DNA of 64,000 nucleotides from Nostoc sp. NMS9 (GTDB lineage: Bacteria; Cyanobacteriota; Cyanobacteriia; Cyanobacteriales; Nostocaceae), in NCBI RefSeq assembly GCF_017114995.1, contig NZ_JABXKL010000085.1, positions 1-64,000 on the forward strand. Direction: 5' to 3'. A program made the translations under genes and the position numbers. Position 1 is the first letter of the stretch; each line of letters starts with the position of its first letter. Shown in pieces: positions 35,647 through 44,794 of the stretch. The notes beneath the pieces are model-generated. The model saw only the letters and a list, made by a program, of their open reading frames with translations, was not told the origin of the DNA and made no database searches.

Positions 35647-35910
35647 ATGACTAAAAAATACAAAATCTCATCAAAGGCGGTTGACACAAAGATTCTAGCG
35701 ATTTATGCATTAGACCAATTAATCGAATACATGCGCACCATTGACCCAGACTTAAAACCAGACGAAGCCACATTGCTAGCAGCAATTACATTACATAGCT
35801 TGCCAGAGCTATTCCAAGAGAACCCCTTACTAGTAAATCGGTTCAGAGAGGCAGCAGCAGAGATAAAACACAAAAAACGGAATCCCCAACAACCAATAAC
35901 CAACAACTAA
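35647..35910 (+). CDS. small helical protein
   Basis: 87 residues, starting MTKKYKISSKAVDTKILAIY. Helical, with a basic C-terminus (KHKKRNPQQ). Could be DNA-binding. Not recognised. The next gene begins 3 bases later. Confidence 0.45.
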   Translation: MTKKYKISSKAVDTKILAIYALDQLIEYMRTIDPDLKPDEATLLAAITLHSLPELFQENPLLVNRFREAAAEIKHKKRNPQQPITNN

Positions 35911-35913
35911 CTT

Positions 35914-36204
35914 ATGACTCAAGAACAAACAGACCTCCTGCTATCCCTTTGTAAACCCTACTTATTCGACTTACTGGCGTTCTTAGCCAAATCTGCAAAG
36001 TACGACGATGACCCAATCTCCGACGTAGTAGAAGGAGAGAGCTACAAATTTCCAGCAGAGGTACTCGAAGTTATCAGTGAACTTAGTTACATAGGCAAAG
36101 TTTCAGCGATGAACGAGATTACCTACTGGCTAAGTTCAGCCGCAGAGAAACAGGAACAGACATTGAGGGCACTCGGTGCGAAAAAACTCAGTAGCGATGC
36201 CTAA
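35914..36204 (+). CDS. hypothetical protein
   Basis: 96 residues, helical (MTQEQTDLLLSLCKPYLFDL, then acidic turn and EVISELSYIG). No recognised family. The stop lies inside a copy of the REP-type repeat, which begins at 36194 and supplies the last codons and the stop. Confidence 0.45.
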   Translation: MTQEQTDLLLSLCKPYLFDLLAFLAKSAKYDDDPISDVVEGESYKFPAEVLEVISELSYIGKVSAMNEITYWLSSAAEKQEQTLRALGAKKLSSDA

Positions 36205-36222
36205 GGCGGGCTACGCCTACGC
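36194..36222. repeat. REP-type palindromic repeat, copy 1
   Basis: GCGATGCC then GGCGGGCTACGCCTACGC. A dispersed Nostocales repeat. It overlaps the end of the 96-residue gene. Further copies at 36362-36387 (reverse orientation, shortened) and 48915-48943. Confidence 0.8.
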
Positions 36223-36239
36223 TCAACGTCCAATGCCCA

Positions 36240-36455
36240 ATGACCGAGAAACCAACATACCCAAACTTCGACAAGCTAATAAACCAGACAGATACCGAGA
36301 TGCAGCGCCTGGGCTGGACAACTGAACAAGGTCGAGAGCATTTAATGAAATATTGCGGAGTGCGTAGCTTGCCGCTGTAGGCATCGCGCCTCCTGTTGAC
36401 CGAAGAGGAATTAGACAACTTTCTGTTGTTTTTACAGCTTTGCGATCGTGAATAA
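36240..36455 (+). pseudogene. small gene interrupted by a REP-type repeat
   Basis: Frame opens at ATG 36240 with 46 codons (MTEKPTYPNFDKLINQ..., RLGWTTEQGREHLMKYCGVRS), then TAG at 36378-36380, then continues in frame RLLLTEEELDNFLLFLQ to TAA at 36455. Joining GVRS to RLLL removes about 18 bases (LPL-stop-AS) that are part of the repeat at 36362-36387. The two halves read like a known small cyanobacterial family pattern (GWTxEQGRexL ... kRSRxLLTxEEL), recognised only loosely. So the repeat invaded the gene and added a stop. It overlaps the next gene. Confidence 0.6.
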
Positions 36456-36705
36456 CATCCAAAAACCACCCACCAACCAGAAAGACCCAACTCAAGAGCG
36501 ACTAGACAAGCTAGAGCGCACAGTGGATAACCTACGCCACCATCTGCTCTCTACTTTGGAACTAACTTATGCATTGGCCGCGGAGCTAGCCGAAGCCAAA
36601 GGGGTAGAACAGTCCTTTGACCCAATCTGCACCAAACTTCTAGCCGAATTCAACACCCTTACTACCCTAAAGACAACCCAGCGTGACTTTAACAAGAGGA
36701 AGTAG
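36448..36705 (+). CDS. coiled-coil small protein
   Basis: 85 residues from a GTG at 36448. Charged N-terminus, coiled coil at about 17-50 (QERLDKLERTVDNLRHHLLS). Could be a small DNA-binding partner of the replication gene; inferred only. Start overlaps the previous frame. Confidence 0.45.
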   Translation: MNNIQKPPTNQKDPTQERLDKLERTVDNLRHHLLSTLELTYALAAELAEAKGVEQSFDPICTKLLAEFNTLTTLKTTQRDFNKRK

Positions 36706-36890
36706 GTTTTAAGCAGCAACTAGGCTACTTCTCACGCGCAAAAAAAAACTCACCAACGTAAACATTAGTGAATTAAAAACAACAAAAAAATGAATAAATA
36801 CTTAAAAAGATTAGGCAGTAGCATAGCCTTCACTTTCTGCTATTGTACCACATCAAATAATTCAAAGCTAGCTAATCGGGGGACAAGAAA

Positions 36891-39491
36891 ATGGTATTAG
36901 TCCCCTATTCATACACGGAAGAACCAAACTTTAAACCTGTTGAACATCGGCTTCCACCATGCAAAATTGAACATGAAGAAGCGGTGTTAGGCGGCATATT
37001 GCTTGACCCAAATGCTATCTATCGAGTCAAAGATAGATTAGAGCCAGAACACTTTTATATCGGCGCACATCAAGATATTTACAAAGCCTGCCTTAGACTC
37101 TCTAAAAAAGCACTACCAACAGATTTATTGCACGTTAGTAGCTGGTTATTAGACCATAACTTGCTAGCAAGAATTGGTGGAAGGAATAAATTAGCTAGCC
37201 TTGTCGATAGAACAGTCAGTGCAGTCAATATTGATAGTTTAGCTCTATCGGTTATAGAGGTAGCCGAACGTAGAGGACTTTTAAAAACAGGCAATGAATT
37301 TATACGTTTAGCTTACGAGACGGAGACAGATTGGTCAGATATCCGTGTAGTTGTTGAAAATAAAACTCAGTCAATAATAGGAGCGCCACTAGCTCCAACA
37401 AAAGAACAAAACCAACTGTGGCACTACAATCAGCTAATCAATGAACTGGAAAACATCTACCTCAAAACATCTGATCCTGGTCTAAAACTATTCAAGCTTC
37501 AAGAATTAGCTAATAGCAGCCCCGGCAGAAGAGTAAAAGACCTCGAAGACCTTTATATGAAATCGCTGTGCGCCACAGTTGAGCCACGTAAAAGCTTAGA
37601 TGAACTTGAAGAGGAAGTAGGCTCAGAGGAAAGAAAATGGCTTTTGGGCGGAATCCTTGCACAGGCAACCACAGCACTAGTAATTGCCGATGGTGGCGTT
37701 GGTAAAACTAAGTGGCTTTATGACTTGCTCCACTGCATTGCCTCTGGTCAAAACTGGAATAACTTTCCTGCCACCGCCGATAGTCGGCGCGTTTTGATTT
37801 ACCAAGGGGACGAGTCAAAAAACGATATGCTCCAGGCGCTCAACAAGCGCGGTTTTAAACCAGGGACAGAAGTTCGCCAAAGTACAGCAGTCAGGTTTGG
37901 CTGGAATACAGATGCAATGCCGATTTTGTATCAAGACGCCGCTGAGTTTCGCCCTTCGATCGTGATGATCGACTCCTTGACCTTTGTTAACCGCTACTCC
38001 CTTTACGACGAAAACAGAACAGAATACTCTCGCCCCGTACTGGAGCTAAACAAGTTCGCGGCAGAAACCGGGATAACCGTAGTCATTGTTCACCACACCA
38101 ACAAAAACGGAGGGTCTAGGGGGACGACAGCAGTTAGAAATGCTGTCTCAGAAGTTATCAAATTGGAGAAAGACCCCAACCCCAGCGCCAACCCCCAAGA
38201 GAAAATTCTCACGATCGAGAAATCGCGATCGCGCCGCTTCCCCACAAGCTATCGCCTGTTCTTCAACGAAGAAGACTTTAGTTTTTCGCTGTTAGAGGAA
38301 GTAGGCCTTGAGTTGGGTTCGCCGGATCTGTCCACCAAAGACCAGATAATTAAATTCCTCCAGGAACATGCCAACGTTAAATATCAAGCCGAAGAGATAG
38401 CCCATTACCTCAAAACGACAACAGGTAACGCTCGACGATGTTTAGGACAGTTAGCAAGAGACGGACTAGTAATCCTTGATGAGAGAAGCTTTAGCGGTAC
38501 TGCAAAGCTGTATTACATAGCTCGTGAGTCCGATAATTGTAGTACAGAAAACCCTTTACAAACCGCAACAGTAACATCATCTCAGCGGATCACCTTTGAA
38601 AATGACTCAATCCTTTGTCAATCGGAGGTAATTAGCGAGTCGCCAGAGATGTATAAAAACGATGGATCACCTTGTGATCACCTTATGATCACCTTGACGG
38701 ATCACCTTCTTAACAATTCTGTAAGCCATACAGAACAAGAGGCTTTATCCAATTGTAACGAAGGTGATCATCTAAGTATGCCTGAAATCGCAGTTTTACC
38801 AAATTCCGAATCAGAAAAAAAAATCGATGTTCAGACAATTGACCGGATCACCTTTGCCGGAAACGCAGAGGCAGTAAGTAATCCAGAAGGTGATCCGGTA
38901 AGGCGATCGCAAGGTGATCACGAGGTGATCCGAGGCGATCGCGATCGCCTCGATGACAATAGCGGTGTACTACAGCCCAAACTATCAGAACTGGGTTTTA
39001 AAATCAAAGACACAATCAGGATTACTGCCTGCCCCGGCAGACCAGAACTGATTGGGCGAGAAGAAACCATTGCACGAATGTCCGATAAAACCATTAGGAC
39101 TGAATCTGCATTGTTTTTTGCCAGGGGAGAATTTGAGAAATGCTCTCCATCGAAAAGCAGCCGCAGCTTTACCAGTTTGCAGATAGGTGAAATCTGTCAC
39201 TGCTCTCTTCACAACAAGAAAGCCAAAATCCAGAAAATAATTGTCACCAAAGCGGAAGCTGAAGTCATCCTTGCTGGTGACATAGATGTAATCCGCGTGA
39301 AGCTATCTGACCTCACAGCGCTAACTTGGCAGCCGATGTTAACCCAGCCTGCTATGTATGGCTCAGAGTTGGTCATGGTAGTGGGGTACGATTCCGCCAA
39401 AAGACAGTATCAAATAGAAACCAGTACCAATCGAACCTACTACGTCAAAGCCAGTAAACTAAGCAACCCCAATCAAAGCCCGACATTATAA
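36891..39491 (+). CDS. replication protein with DnaB-N and RecA-like domains
   Basis: 866 residues. N-terminal DnaB-type domain at about 20-130 (IEHEEAVLGGILLDPNAI; LYRVKDRLEPEHFYIGAHQ). A RepA/RecA-like ATPase follows: Walker A ADGGVGKT near 267-274 and RRVLIYQGDESKND, then MIDSLTFVNRY and HHTNKNGGSRGTTA. A winged-helix-like part is at about 480-545, then a low-complexity linker (about 550-690) and a C-terminal domain. It would unwind or load at the element origin. The linker coding DNA carries the iterons. No primase motif recognised. Confidence 0.8.
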   Translation: MVLVPYSYTEEPNFKPVEHRLPPCKIEHEEAVLGGILLDPNAIYRVKDRLEPEHFYIGAHQDIYKACLRLSKKALPTDLLHVSSWLLDHNLLARIGGRNKLASLVDRTVSAVNIDSLALSVIEVAERRGLLKTGNEFIRLAYETETDWSDIRVVVENKTQSIIGAPLAPTKEQNQLWHYNQLINELENIYLKTSDPGLKLFKLQELANSSPGRRVKDLEDLYMKSLCATVEPRKSLDELEEEVGSEERKWLLGGILAQATTALVIADGGVGKTKWLYDLLHCIASGQNWNNFPATADSRRVLIYQGDESKNDMLQALNKRGFKPGTEVRQSTAVRFGWNTDAMPILYQDAAEFRPSIVMIDSLTFVNRYSLYDENRTEYSRPVLELNKFAAETGITVVIVHHTNKNGGSRGTTAVRNAVSEVIKLEKDPNPSANPQEKILTIEKSRSRRFPTSYRLFFNEEDFSFSLLEEVGLELGSPDLSTKDQIIKFLQEHANVKYQAEEIAHYLKTTTGNARRCLGQLARDGLVILDERSFSGTAKLYYIARESDNCSTENPLQTATVTSSQRITFENDSILCQSEVISESPEMYKNDGSPCDHLMITLTDHLLNNSVSHTEQEALSNCNEGDHLSMPEIAVLPNSESEKKIDVQTIDRITFAGNAEAVSNPEGDPVRRSQGDHEVIRGDRDRLDDNSGVLQPKLSELGFKIKDTIRITACPGRPELIGREETIARMSDKTIRTESALFFARGEFEKCSPSKSSRSFTSLQIGEICHCSLHNKKAKIQKIIVTKAEAEVILAGDIDVIRVKLSDLTALTWQPMLTQPAMYGSELVMVVGYDSAKRQYQIETSTNRTYYVKASKLSNPNQSPTL
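38587..38942. other. iteron cluster inside the replication gene (origin candidate)
   Basis: Ten-base units GGATCACCTT/TGATCACCTT occur forward at 38587, 38664, 38675, 38686, 38699 and 38845, and as AAGGTGATC at 38761, 38887, 38911, then GAGGTGATCC at 38922 and a related GAGGCGATCG at 38932. Several are 11 bases apart, on one face of the helix. They lie in the linker region. Lambda-type origins lie within initiator gene O in a comparable way. Confidence 0.7.
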
Positions 39492-39544
39492 TCCGCTACT
39501 TGGCGATCGACAAGTATCGCGATCGTAGATGGTAAATAAAAAAA

Positions 39545-39570
39545 CTCATGCTAGCGCTTGCCAGCATGAG
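39545..39570 (-). terminator. intrinsic terminator of the 39.6 kb minus-strand gene
   Basis: Stem CTCATGCT/AGCATGAG. On the minus strand it is followed by TTTTTTT. It ends the short minus block and may also act on the replication gene from the other side. Confidence 0.8.
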
Positions 39571-39613
39571 ACTACATGATTGTTAGCGTAGCGAAACCCT
39601 GCTGTTTTTGGGT

Positions 39614-39811
39614 TTATTCGTCATCATCGTTATCGCCATCGTCACCATCTTCGGAGATGACAATAATTACACCTTCAGACCCAGCTTCAAACCCAGCGAT
39701 GCTAAACGTCTCACCGTACCCATCTTTAAGAGAAACAGGTGCATCTCCAGGAAGGTTTTGTAATTCTTGGATCAGGTCGCTAACCGTGACTTCTTTAGTT
39801 GCAGTATCCAT
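39614..39811 (-). CDS. acidic-tailed small protein, paralogue of the 33.9 kb gene
   Basis: About 65 residues from the ATG at 39811 (MDTATKEVTVSDLIQELQ), chosen because GGAG lies at a good distance upstream. Core VSDLIQELQNLPGDAPV and tail EDGDDGDNDDDE match the pattern of the 33.9 kb protein. The acidic tail suggests DNA mimicry or binding of a basic partner; inferred only. Confidence 0.6.
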   Translation of the reverse strand: MDTATKEVTVSDLIQELQNLPGDAPVSLKDGYGETFSIAGFEAGSEGVIIVISEDGDDGDNDDDE

Positions 39812-39923
39812 ATTTATTTTCTCCATAAAAATGCGATCGCCTTGTGAGTAAAAGTGAGCGATCGCGCTGTGCTAATTACTGGTTTGAGCTTACTTGCTGA
39901 GAGTACTGTTTGTCACCAAGGCA

Positions 39924-40517
39924 TCATAAAGTTGCGATCGCGCCCCTTAATTGGTCAGCCGCGATATCGATGTAACGCTCTAAAGACTTGATATCCTTGT
40001 GCCCCGTAATTCGTTTAATCGTTGCCAAGCTGATACCGTTATTGTGCAGGTTAGTAACAAAACTTCTACGAGTGCTGTGAGTGCTAACACCTTTACTTGC
40101 TAGTCCCGCCTTCTCAACAGCACTAGTGAGAATATCGTAGACATTACGCCAGCAAGTATGTTTTTTAAAGTCTCGACCGGGAAAAAGCCAAATACTATCT
40201 TTGTCTGGCTTATAATACCCTAGCTGCTCACGTAGTAGATCGTGGATCGGAACTTGTCGAGTTTCACTGCTTCCACCTGGGTCTTTCTTTCGGGTAGTGG
40301 CTCTGAAAGTAATTTCTGAATATGGCTTACCATCAGGGTCGTAAACATCTGAGACTTTCAACTGAATTAAAGCTCCCCAACGTTCGCCGGTGTACCACCC
40401 TAAAGCGAAAAGGATTTTGTACTTTTCACTTACGATTTGTCTACGGATTTTAGAATATTCATCATTGGACAGTGCAGCAGCTTGTCCACTTCTGTTATTT
40501 TTCATTTGAAGAACCAT
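39924..40517 (-). CDS. short tyrosine recombinase (FimB-size)
   Basis: 197 residues, almost only a catalytic domain: R46 (YTGERWGALIQLKV), lysine near 77-78, HSTRRSF (H147, R150), H173 (ITGHKD) and Y182 (ERYIDI), so a full catalytic set. It lacks the N-terminal arm-binding and most of the core-binding domain seen in the first integrase, and is about the length of FimB/FimE inverting recombinases. Two palindromes with matching arms lie directly upstream, between it and the rightward structural-like operon. Roles could be inversion, resolution or integration. Confidence 0.85.
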   Translation of the reverse strand: MVLQMKNNRSGQAAALSNDEYSKIRRQIVSEKYKILFALGWYTGERWGALIQLKVSDVYDPDGKPYSEITFRATTRKKDPGGSSETRQVPIHDLLREQLGYYKPDKDSIWLFPGRDFKKHTCWRNVYDILTSAVEKAGLASKGVSTHSTRRSFVTNLHNNGISLATIKRITGHKDIKSLERYIDIAADQLRGAIATL

Positions 40518-40525
40518 TTTGTATG

Positions 40526-40660
40526 TTCCACTTTTACTTTGGCTAATGGTAAAAGTGGAATTTACTTTCTATCTGCTGTGGGCAAATATAGGCTCTATCG
40601 TATTGCTGACAAGGCTTTGGCGTAATCCGTAAATACTCCACTTTTACATAAAAGTGGAAC
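40526..40660. repeat. two palindromes with CCACTTTTA arms
   Basis: Site A: TTCCACTTTTAC (40526-40537) and its perfect reverse complement at 40549-40560, with 11 bases between. Site B: TCCACTTTTA (40637-40646), CA, TAAAAGTGGA (40649-40658). All four arms share ten bases. The gap between sites is 76 bases. Candidate target of the adjacent recombinase or operator. Confidence 0.75.
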
Positions 40661-40720
40661 ATTTACGATTTTTTTAAACTTGCATAAAACGGAAGAGTAA
40701 CTATTTAGAAATCTCTTCAA

Positions 40721-41026
40721 ATGACAGCATTTAATCCAGCGACAGATATTCCATCTCAAATCGATACACTAGAAAAACTTGCTGCATGGGTAGGTGCAGC
40801 GCTATTCAATATCAATCCGGGACTCGTTGTTACTGAGGGAGTTGGGTACACGGAGCGCGCTTGCCAAGCGGGGAACTATTGGGTAGCAGCCGACAGCAAA
40901 ACACGGATGATCGTCAGGTTGTCGCTGGAAGTCTCCCCCGATCAAGCGAGTGGTTCAAATAAGAACTGGACGTATATTCAGCCATTAAGTAATACTGCTT
41001 TACCCGCTGCGTTTAAGCAGAATTGA
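40721..41026 (+). CDS. small protein, first gene of the rightward train
   Basis: 101 residues. Begins MTAFNPATDIPSQIDTLEKL; the middle holds GVGYTERACQAGNYWVAADS, beta-like. No family recognised. Its stop overlaps the region of the next start. It opens the operon 41.0-48.0 kb. Confidence 0.55.
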   Translation: MTAFNPATDIPSQIDTLEKLAAWVGAALFNINPGLVVTEGVGYTERACQAGNYWVAADSKTRMIVRLSLEVSPDQASGSNKNWTYIQPLSNTALPAAFKQN

Positions 41027-41031
41027 TTAAT

Positions 41032-43860
41032 ATGACGGACGCGATCAATCCCCGCCAATTTGCATCACTAGACTATGCTGACGCCGATATGTACGGGGCA
41101 TTGCTAGAGCGTCCTGCACCTGGTGTCCCATTGCAGCGACCGTTGCCGCGTACCCAGACCGGGCTAGAGAATGCTAGTACCCGCCAAATGGAAAAGCGGT
41201 TATATGACGACGAGTGGAAAAGGACGGAGCCAGAACGGACAGCAAGAAAACAGGCAGAAGCAGCAAGAGAGGAGGAAATTACACGACGGAATCAGCAGCA
41301 GCGACAGGACATAAAAAATCGCACAAACGGTACCGAAACCCCCGAAAAATTACCACCAAGAAGCGAATCATCACTCAGCCAACTACAGCGATCGACACCC
41401 GAACGGCAGCCGCTGCCATCAACAGGCGCGATACCTCCAACGCCTAACGGTACAGCGGCACGCGCCGATTCGCTGGTAGAACCGACTGCGACACCACGCC
41501 CAGCGATATTACGTGAAGCGATCGCAACGACTGCTGGAAATGCGATTAGTGCCTTACCAAGGGCGCTACCACAAGCGGCGGGTAGACTGGTCATACCCGG
41601 CGTAGGTGCTGCACTGTCCATTGGTACGCGGTTAGTTGTCGGTCAATCTGTTATCCAAGCCGTAACTAGTACTGGTGCTGGATTAGTTGGTACTGGAATT
41701 GGTGCGATCATCGGCACTGCGATCGGTGGGCCTATCGGTGGCGTTGTCGGCAGCATGATTGGTGGTACTGCTGCGTCGTTATTTTCTGATTGGCTGTTTG
41801 CCCAGAATCTGCCATCTACTGCCGCGCACCTAGAGTCATATACACCAAATTACCCGGCATTCTTGGGAGGGCAAAAAGATGGTGCGCGATATCAGGTGAC
41901 AGTTACCTACGATCTTTACGATGGCAATCGGATTATCGGTACGTTCACCGACAGCGGGCAAGCTAATGGGCCAATCGGCGCACCTTATACCTACTCCCAG
42001 GATGGGTACTGTGGGGTAATATTCCCCGCCTACGACCTCAATGGTAATCCTTTTGCATTAAAGACCTCGCGTGGTGGAGCTACGAGCGCAAGAAACATTA
42101 GGAACATATCGGTGGTATATCTTTATGGCAGCGATACTGGCATGGATTCACCACAAAACCTCACACAACCAGCACCGCCGCCAGACAACACTCCTTACCG
42201 TTACGACACTTCGCCGATTGGTAATGATAATACAGTGCCGTCGGCAATGCCAGCGGCTGGTATCAACAAAGGCAAGGACAAGCAAATCGCTCCCTCAATG
42301 CCTTCAAACAACACACCCAACGGAGCGCCTTTTTTTCCTGGACATGGCGGTTTAGCGCCAAGCTACTTGCCAAACCCAGCGCACCAACCTTCAAACCTTG
42401 GCGGCATGTTGCCACAAATGCAGCCATTACCTCAGCGGCAATCACTACCATTCGCTGAACCAGAGGATATCCCAGTGCCACGGATCGGACTAACGATTAC
42501 ACCCTCGGAAGGCGGTATCGTGCCTTACGGGTATGCGGAGGTAACAGCGGGCACGGTAACGCAATCGACAATTACAGTTTCCGAGGGTACAGACGCATTC
42601 GGCAATGACGTATCGACACGCGACAAAAACACGTTTTTAACAAGTGTTCCGTCGTCAGCACCAACGACAGCGCAACCCATACCGATGTCGGATGCATTGT
42701 CACCCGTACCGAAATCGAAATCGGCACCGATTACGAAAACGCCAACAGAACTAGCCAACGATGGCATCAAAACGGCATTAGATCAACAACAAAAAGACTT
42801 CAAGGAACAATTAGGACAACTGACAACAATTGCCGGTGTAATTGCAGGATTAACACCAGCAATACAAGGCATACCAGATGCGATCGCAAAATCCCCAACT
42901 GTGCAAGCGGCGAACAAGGAAACTACTCAAGGCGCTGTCTGCGAAATTGCTCAACCTGGGGGATGTTTGGGGAATGCTCTAGATGATTCTGCTAATAAAG
43001 TAAATCAAAATAATAATCAGAATACAGCTAACCTTCTAGACAAAATTAATGCTGGGGCGAATGCAGCCCAATTAGCACTTTTAGAGTTGATGAATACAAA
43101 GCTTGGTGATTTCATTCCAGGCGGAATATCAGGTAAATTACAAAGACTCAGTTCATGGATGCACCTTGATAGAGTGCTAAATATTTTGATTTGGTGGCAG
43201 ACTCTCCACAATGCCTATATGCTTTCTGCCAACCTGGGACAAACATTAACTAGCGCTATATCAAATGTTCTGGCAGCAATAGGAATTAAAGATGCTGAAG
43301 GTAGCCCGTTAGATATTGGCGAAGTTTTAGGTCATCAATTTGATTCTTTAGCTAAATCTGTAATTGGCGAAAGTGAATGGGGAGGCATCAAGGCAGAATA
43401 CAAAAAATGGAATCGAATCTATCAAGCGGCTGCTAACTTGATGAATTCAATACAATCTATTGGCTATTCAATTTTGAGCGCTTTAGAGGTTGTTGGTTCG
43501 TGGGTTGCTTTGATTGGTAATGCCCTGCGTAGATGGGGTGAGATTAGTGAAAAGGCTTATCGGTGGATGAACCCAACACCTAATTTTCAAAATAAATTCT
43601 TTACAGCCTTAGAAACAACTGAAAATGTGGTGAGTCAAATTGATAGCGTTGCGTCAGAAGTTTTGAGCGTTGAAGATACAGTCGCTCAGATTGGAACCCA
43701 AAAAGCTGAATTTCTCAAAGCGTTGGGTCAGGAACCGGACGGCAAGCAAGGCACTACGCCACCTGAAGCAACACAAGTTAAGGCTGGTTTTGATGCTTCT
43801 AAATTAGTTAGTGCAACAGGAATAGCGATATCAGATTCAGATAAGGAGGCTGATGAATAA
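41032..43860 (+). CDS. large protein with glycine-zipper membrane region
   Basis: 942 residues from the ATG at 41032; the frame can begin nine bases earlier at a TTG. N-terminal 35-110 charged and coiled; 110-170 proline-rich. A glycine-zipper stretch at about 188-258 (GTGIGAIIGTAIGGPIGGVV) could span or insert into a membrane. A beta-domain follows at 275-350 (YQVTVTYDLYDGNRIIG), then a proline-rich linker and a helical C-terminus with several hydrophobic parts. Layout fits a virion entry or tape-like protein, or a secreted effector; not recognised. Ends overlapping the next start (TAATG). Confidence 0.65.
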   Translation: MTDAINPRQFASLDYADADMYGALLERPAPGVPLQRPLPRTQTGLENASTRQMEKRLYDDEWKRTEPERTARKQAEAAREEEITRRNQQQRQDIKNRTNGTETPEKLPPRSESSLSQLQRSTPERQPLPSTGAIPPTPNGTAARADSLVEPTATPRPAILREAIATTAGNAISALPRALPQAAGRLVIPGVGAALSIGTRLVVGQSVIQAVTSTGAGLVGTGIGAIIGTAIGGPIGGVVGSMIGGTAASLFSDWLFAQNLPSTAAHLESYTPNYPAFLGGQKDGARYQVTVTYDLYDGNRIIGTFTDSGQANGPIGAPYTYSQDGYCGVIFPAYDLNGNPFALKTSRGGATSARNIRNISVVYLYGSDTGMDSPQNLTQPAPPPDNTPYRYDTSPIGNDNTVPSAMPAAGINKGKDKQIAPSMPSNNTPNGAPFFPGHGGLAPSYLPNPAHQPSNLGGMLPQMQPLPQRQSLPFAEPEDIPVPRIGLTITPSEGGIVPYGYAEVTAGTVTQSTITVSEGTDAFGNDVSTRDKNTFLTSVPSSAPTTAQPIPMSDALSPVPKSKSAPITKTPTELANDGIKTALDQQQKDFKEQLGQLTTIAGVIAGLTPAIQGIPDAIAKSPTVQAANKETTQGAVCEIAQPGGCLGNALDDSANKVNQNNNQNTANLLDKINAGANAAQLALLELMNTKLGDFIPGGISGKLQRLSSWMHLDRVLNILIWWQTLHNAYMLSANLGQTLTSAISNVLAAIGIKDAEGSPLDIGEVLGHQFDSLAKSVIGESEWGGIKAEYKKWNRIYQAAANLMNSIQSIGYSILSALEVVGSWVALIGNALRRWGEISEKAYRWMNPTPNFQNKFFTALETTENVVSQIDSVASEVLSVEDTVAQIGTQKAEFLKALGQEPDGKQGTTPPEATQVKAGFDASKLVSATGIAISDSDKEADE

Positions 43861-44681
43861 TGCCTTTACCAGATAATTTCGATGAATGGGAGAATCTTCA
43901 AGATATAGTTAGGCTCGAACACAACAAAGCGGTTAAAACGTACTTTAAAAATCAACCAGATAATGATGTCAGCGAAGGGAAACCAAGGTTAAAACATTCT
44001 TGTTTGATGAAAGATGATGACACCTCAACCATGACATTGATGAGAATGTGGCTATTTGAAATAACCTGCGGTCATGCTCAAGCATTACAGCGGCCTGTAT
44101 ATGGCATTCCTTGGTATGAAATTCAATCAGAACGCACCTTCAAACCACAAGTCAAACTTTATTTTTTAGAGCCTTACAACTTTACTATTCACGGTGATGG
44201 CAAAATACCCCAAGCTGAAGGTGAAATCACCTTTAGATTAATGGATGAATCGAGCGAAACTATTAGCCGCAGCAATGCAGAAACCTTAGCTAGACAAATT
44301 AAAAGTATATTTGCGACACCTCCTTTTACTTGGAATAAAGGACATTTTAAATGTACTTATTCTGACAAAAAACATGGCTACGAATTGAAGCTATTAGTAA
44401 CAAGTAAAACAGAAGGGGAACGGATGATCCGTGCAGTCCTAGATATTCGCAACCACTCTTTTGACCGCGATTACCTCCAATTTATCGACAATGACCGTAG
44501 CTATCCAACAAACCCAGGAACGCACCGAGTTTATGGACGCAACGTTCAAAAATTCACTCGGCGGCGGACGGCAGACGTCAAGTTCAGATTTGCACAGTTA
44601 CTTATCTGGGGTAAGCAAAATCCAATCAATTTGGTAGCTACTAGCGGTAGTCGATTAAGAAGCGTCATCGAGCGAGTTTAG
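43860..44681 (+). CDS. hypothetical protein of the rightward train
   Basis: 273 residues. Begins MPLPDNFDEWENLQDIVRLE. The middle is mixed alpha and beta (GEITFRLMDESSETISRSNA), the end rich in arginine (RRRTADVKFRF). It has no membrane helix or signal. I do not recognise it; in other cyanobacterial elements a similar pair of long protein and this shape may co-occur, but I cannot confirm. It could be a structural or assembly protein. Confidence 0.55.
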   Translation: MPLPDNFDEWENLQDIVRLEHNKAVKTYFKNQPDNDVSEGKPRLKHSCLMKDDDTSTMTLMRMWLFEITCGHAQALQRPVYGIPWYEIQSERTFKPQVKLYFLEPYNFTIHGDGKIPQAEGEITFRLMDESSETISRSNAETLARQIKSIFATPPFTWNKGHFKCTYSDKKHGYELKLLVTSKTEGERMIRAVLDIRNHSFDRDYLQFIDNDRSYPTNPGTHRVYGRNVQKFTRRRTADVKFRFAQLLIWGKQNPINLVATSGSRLRSVIERV

Positions 44682-44794
44682 GGTCAATTATTCCAAAAAT
44701 TTACCGGACTACACTATGTTATCCGCTTGGGAAAAATGACTTGAATCATTGCTATGACTGAATAACAAGCAATTGACAATTAATAAGTACTAAT

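Noticed and set aside
39576..39851. 91-residue plus-strand frame over the acidic-tailed gene
   Set aside because: Serine/proline-rich shadow of the minus-strand gene, which has a good ribosome-binding site and a paralogue.
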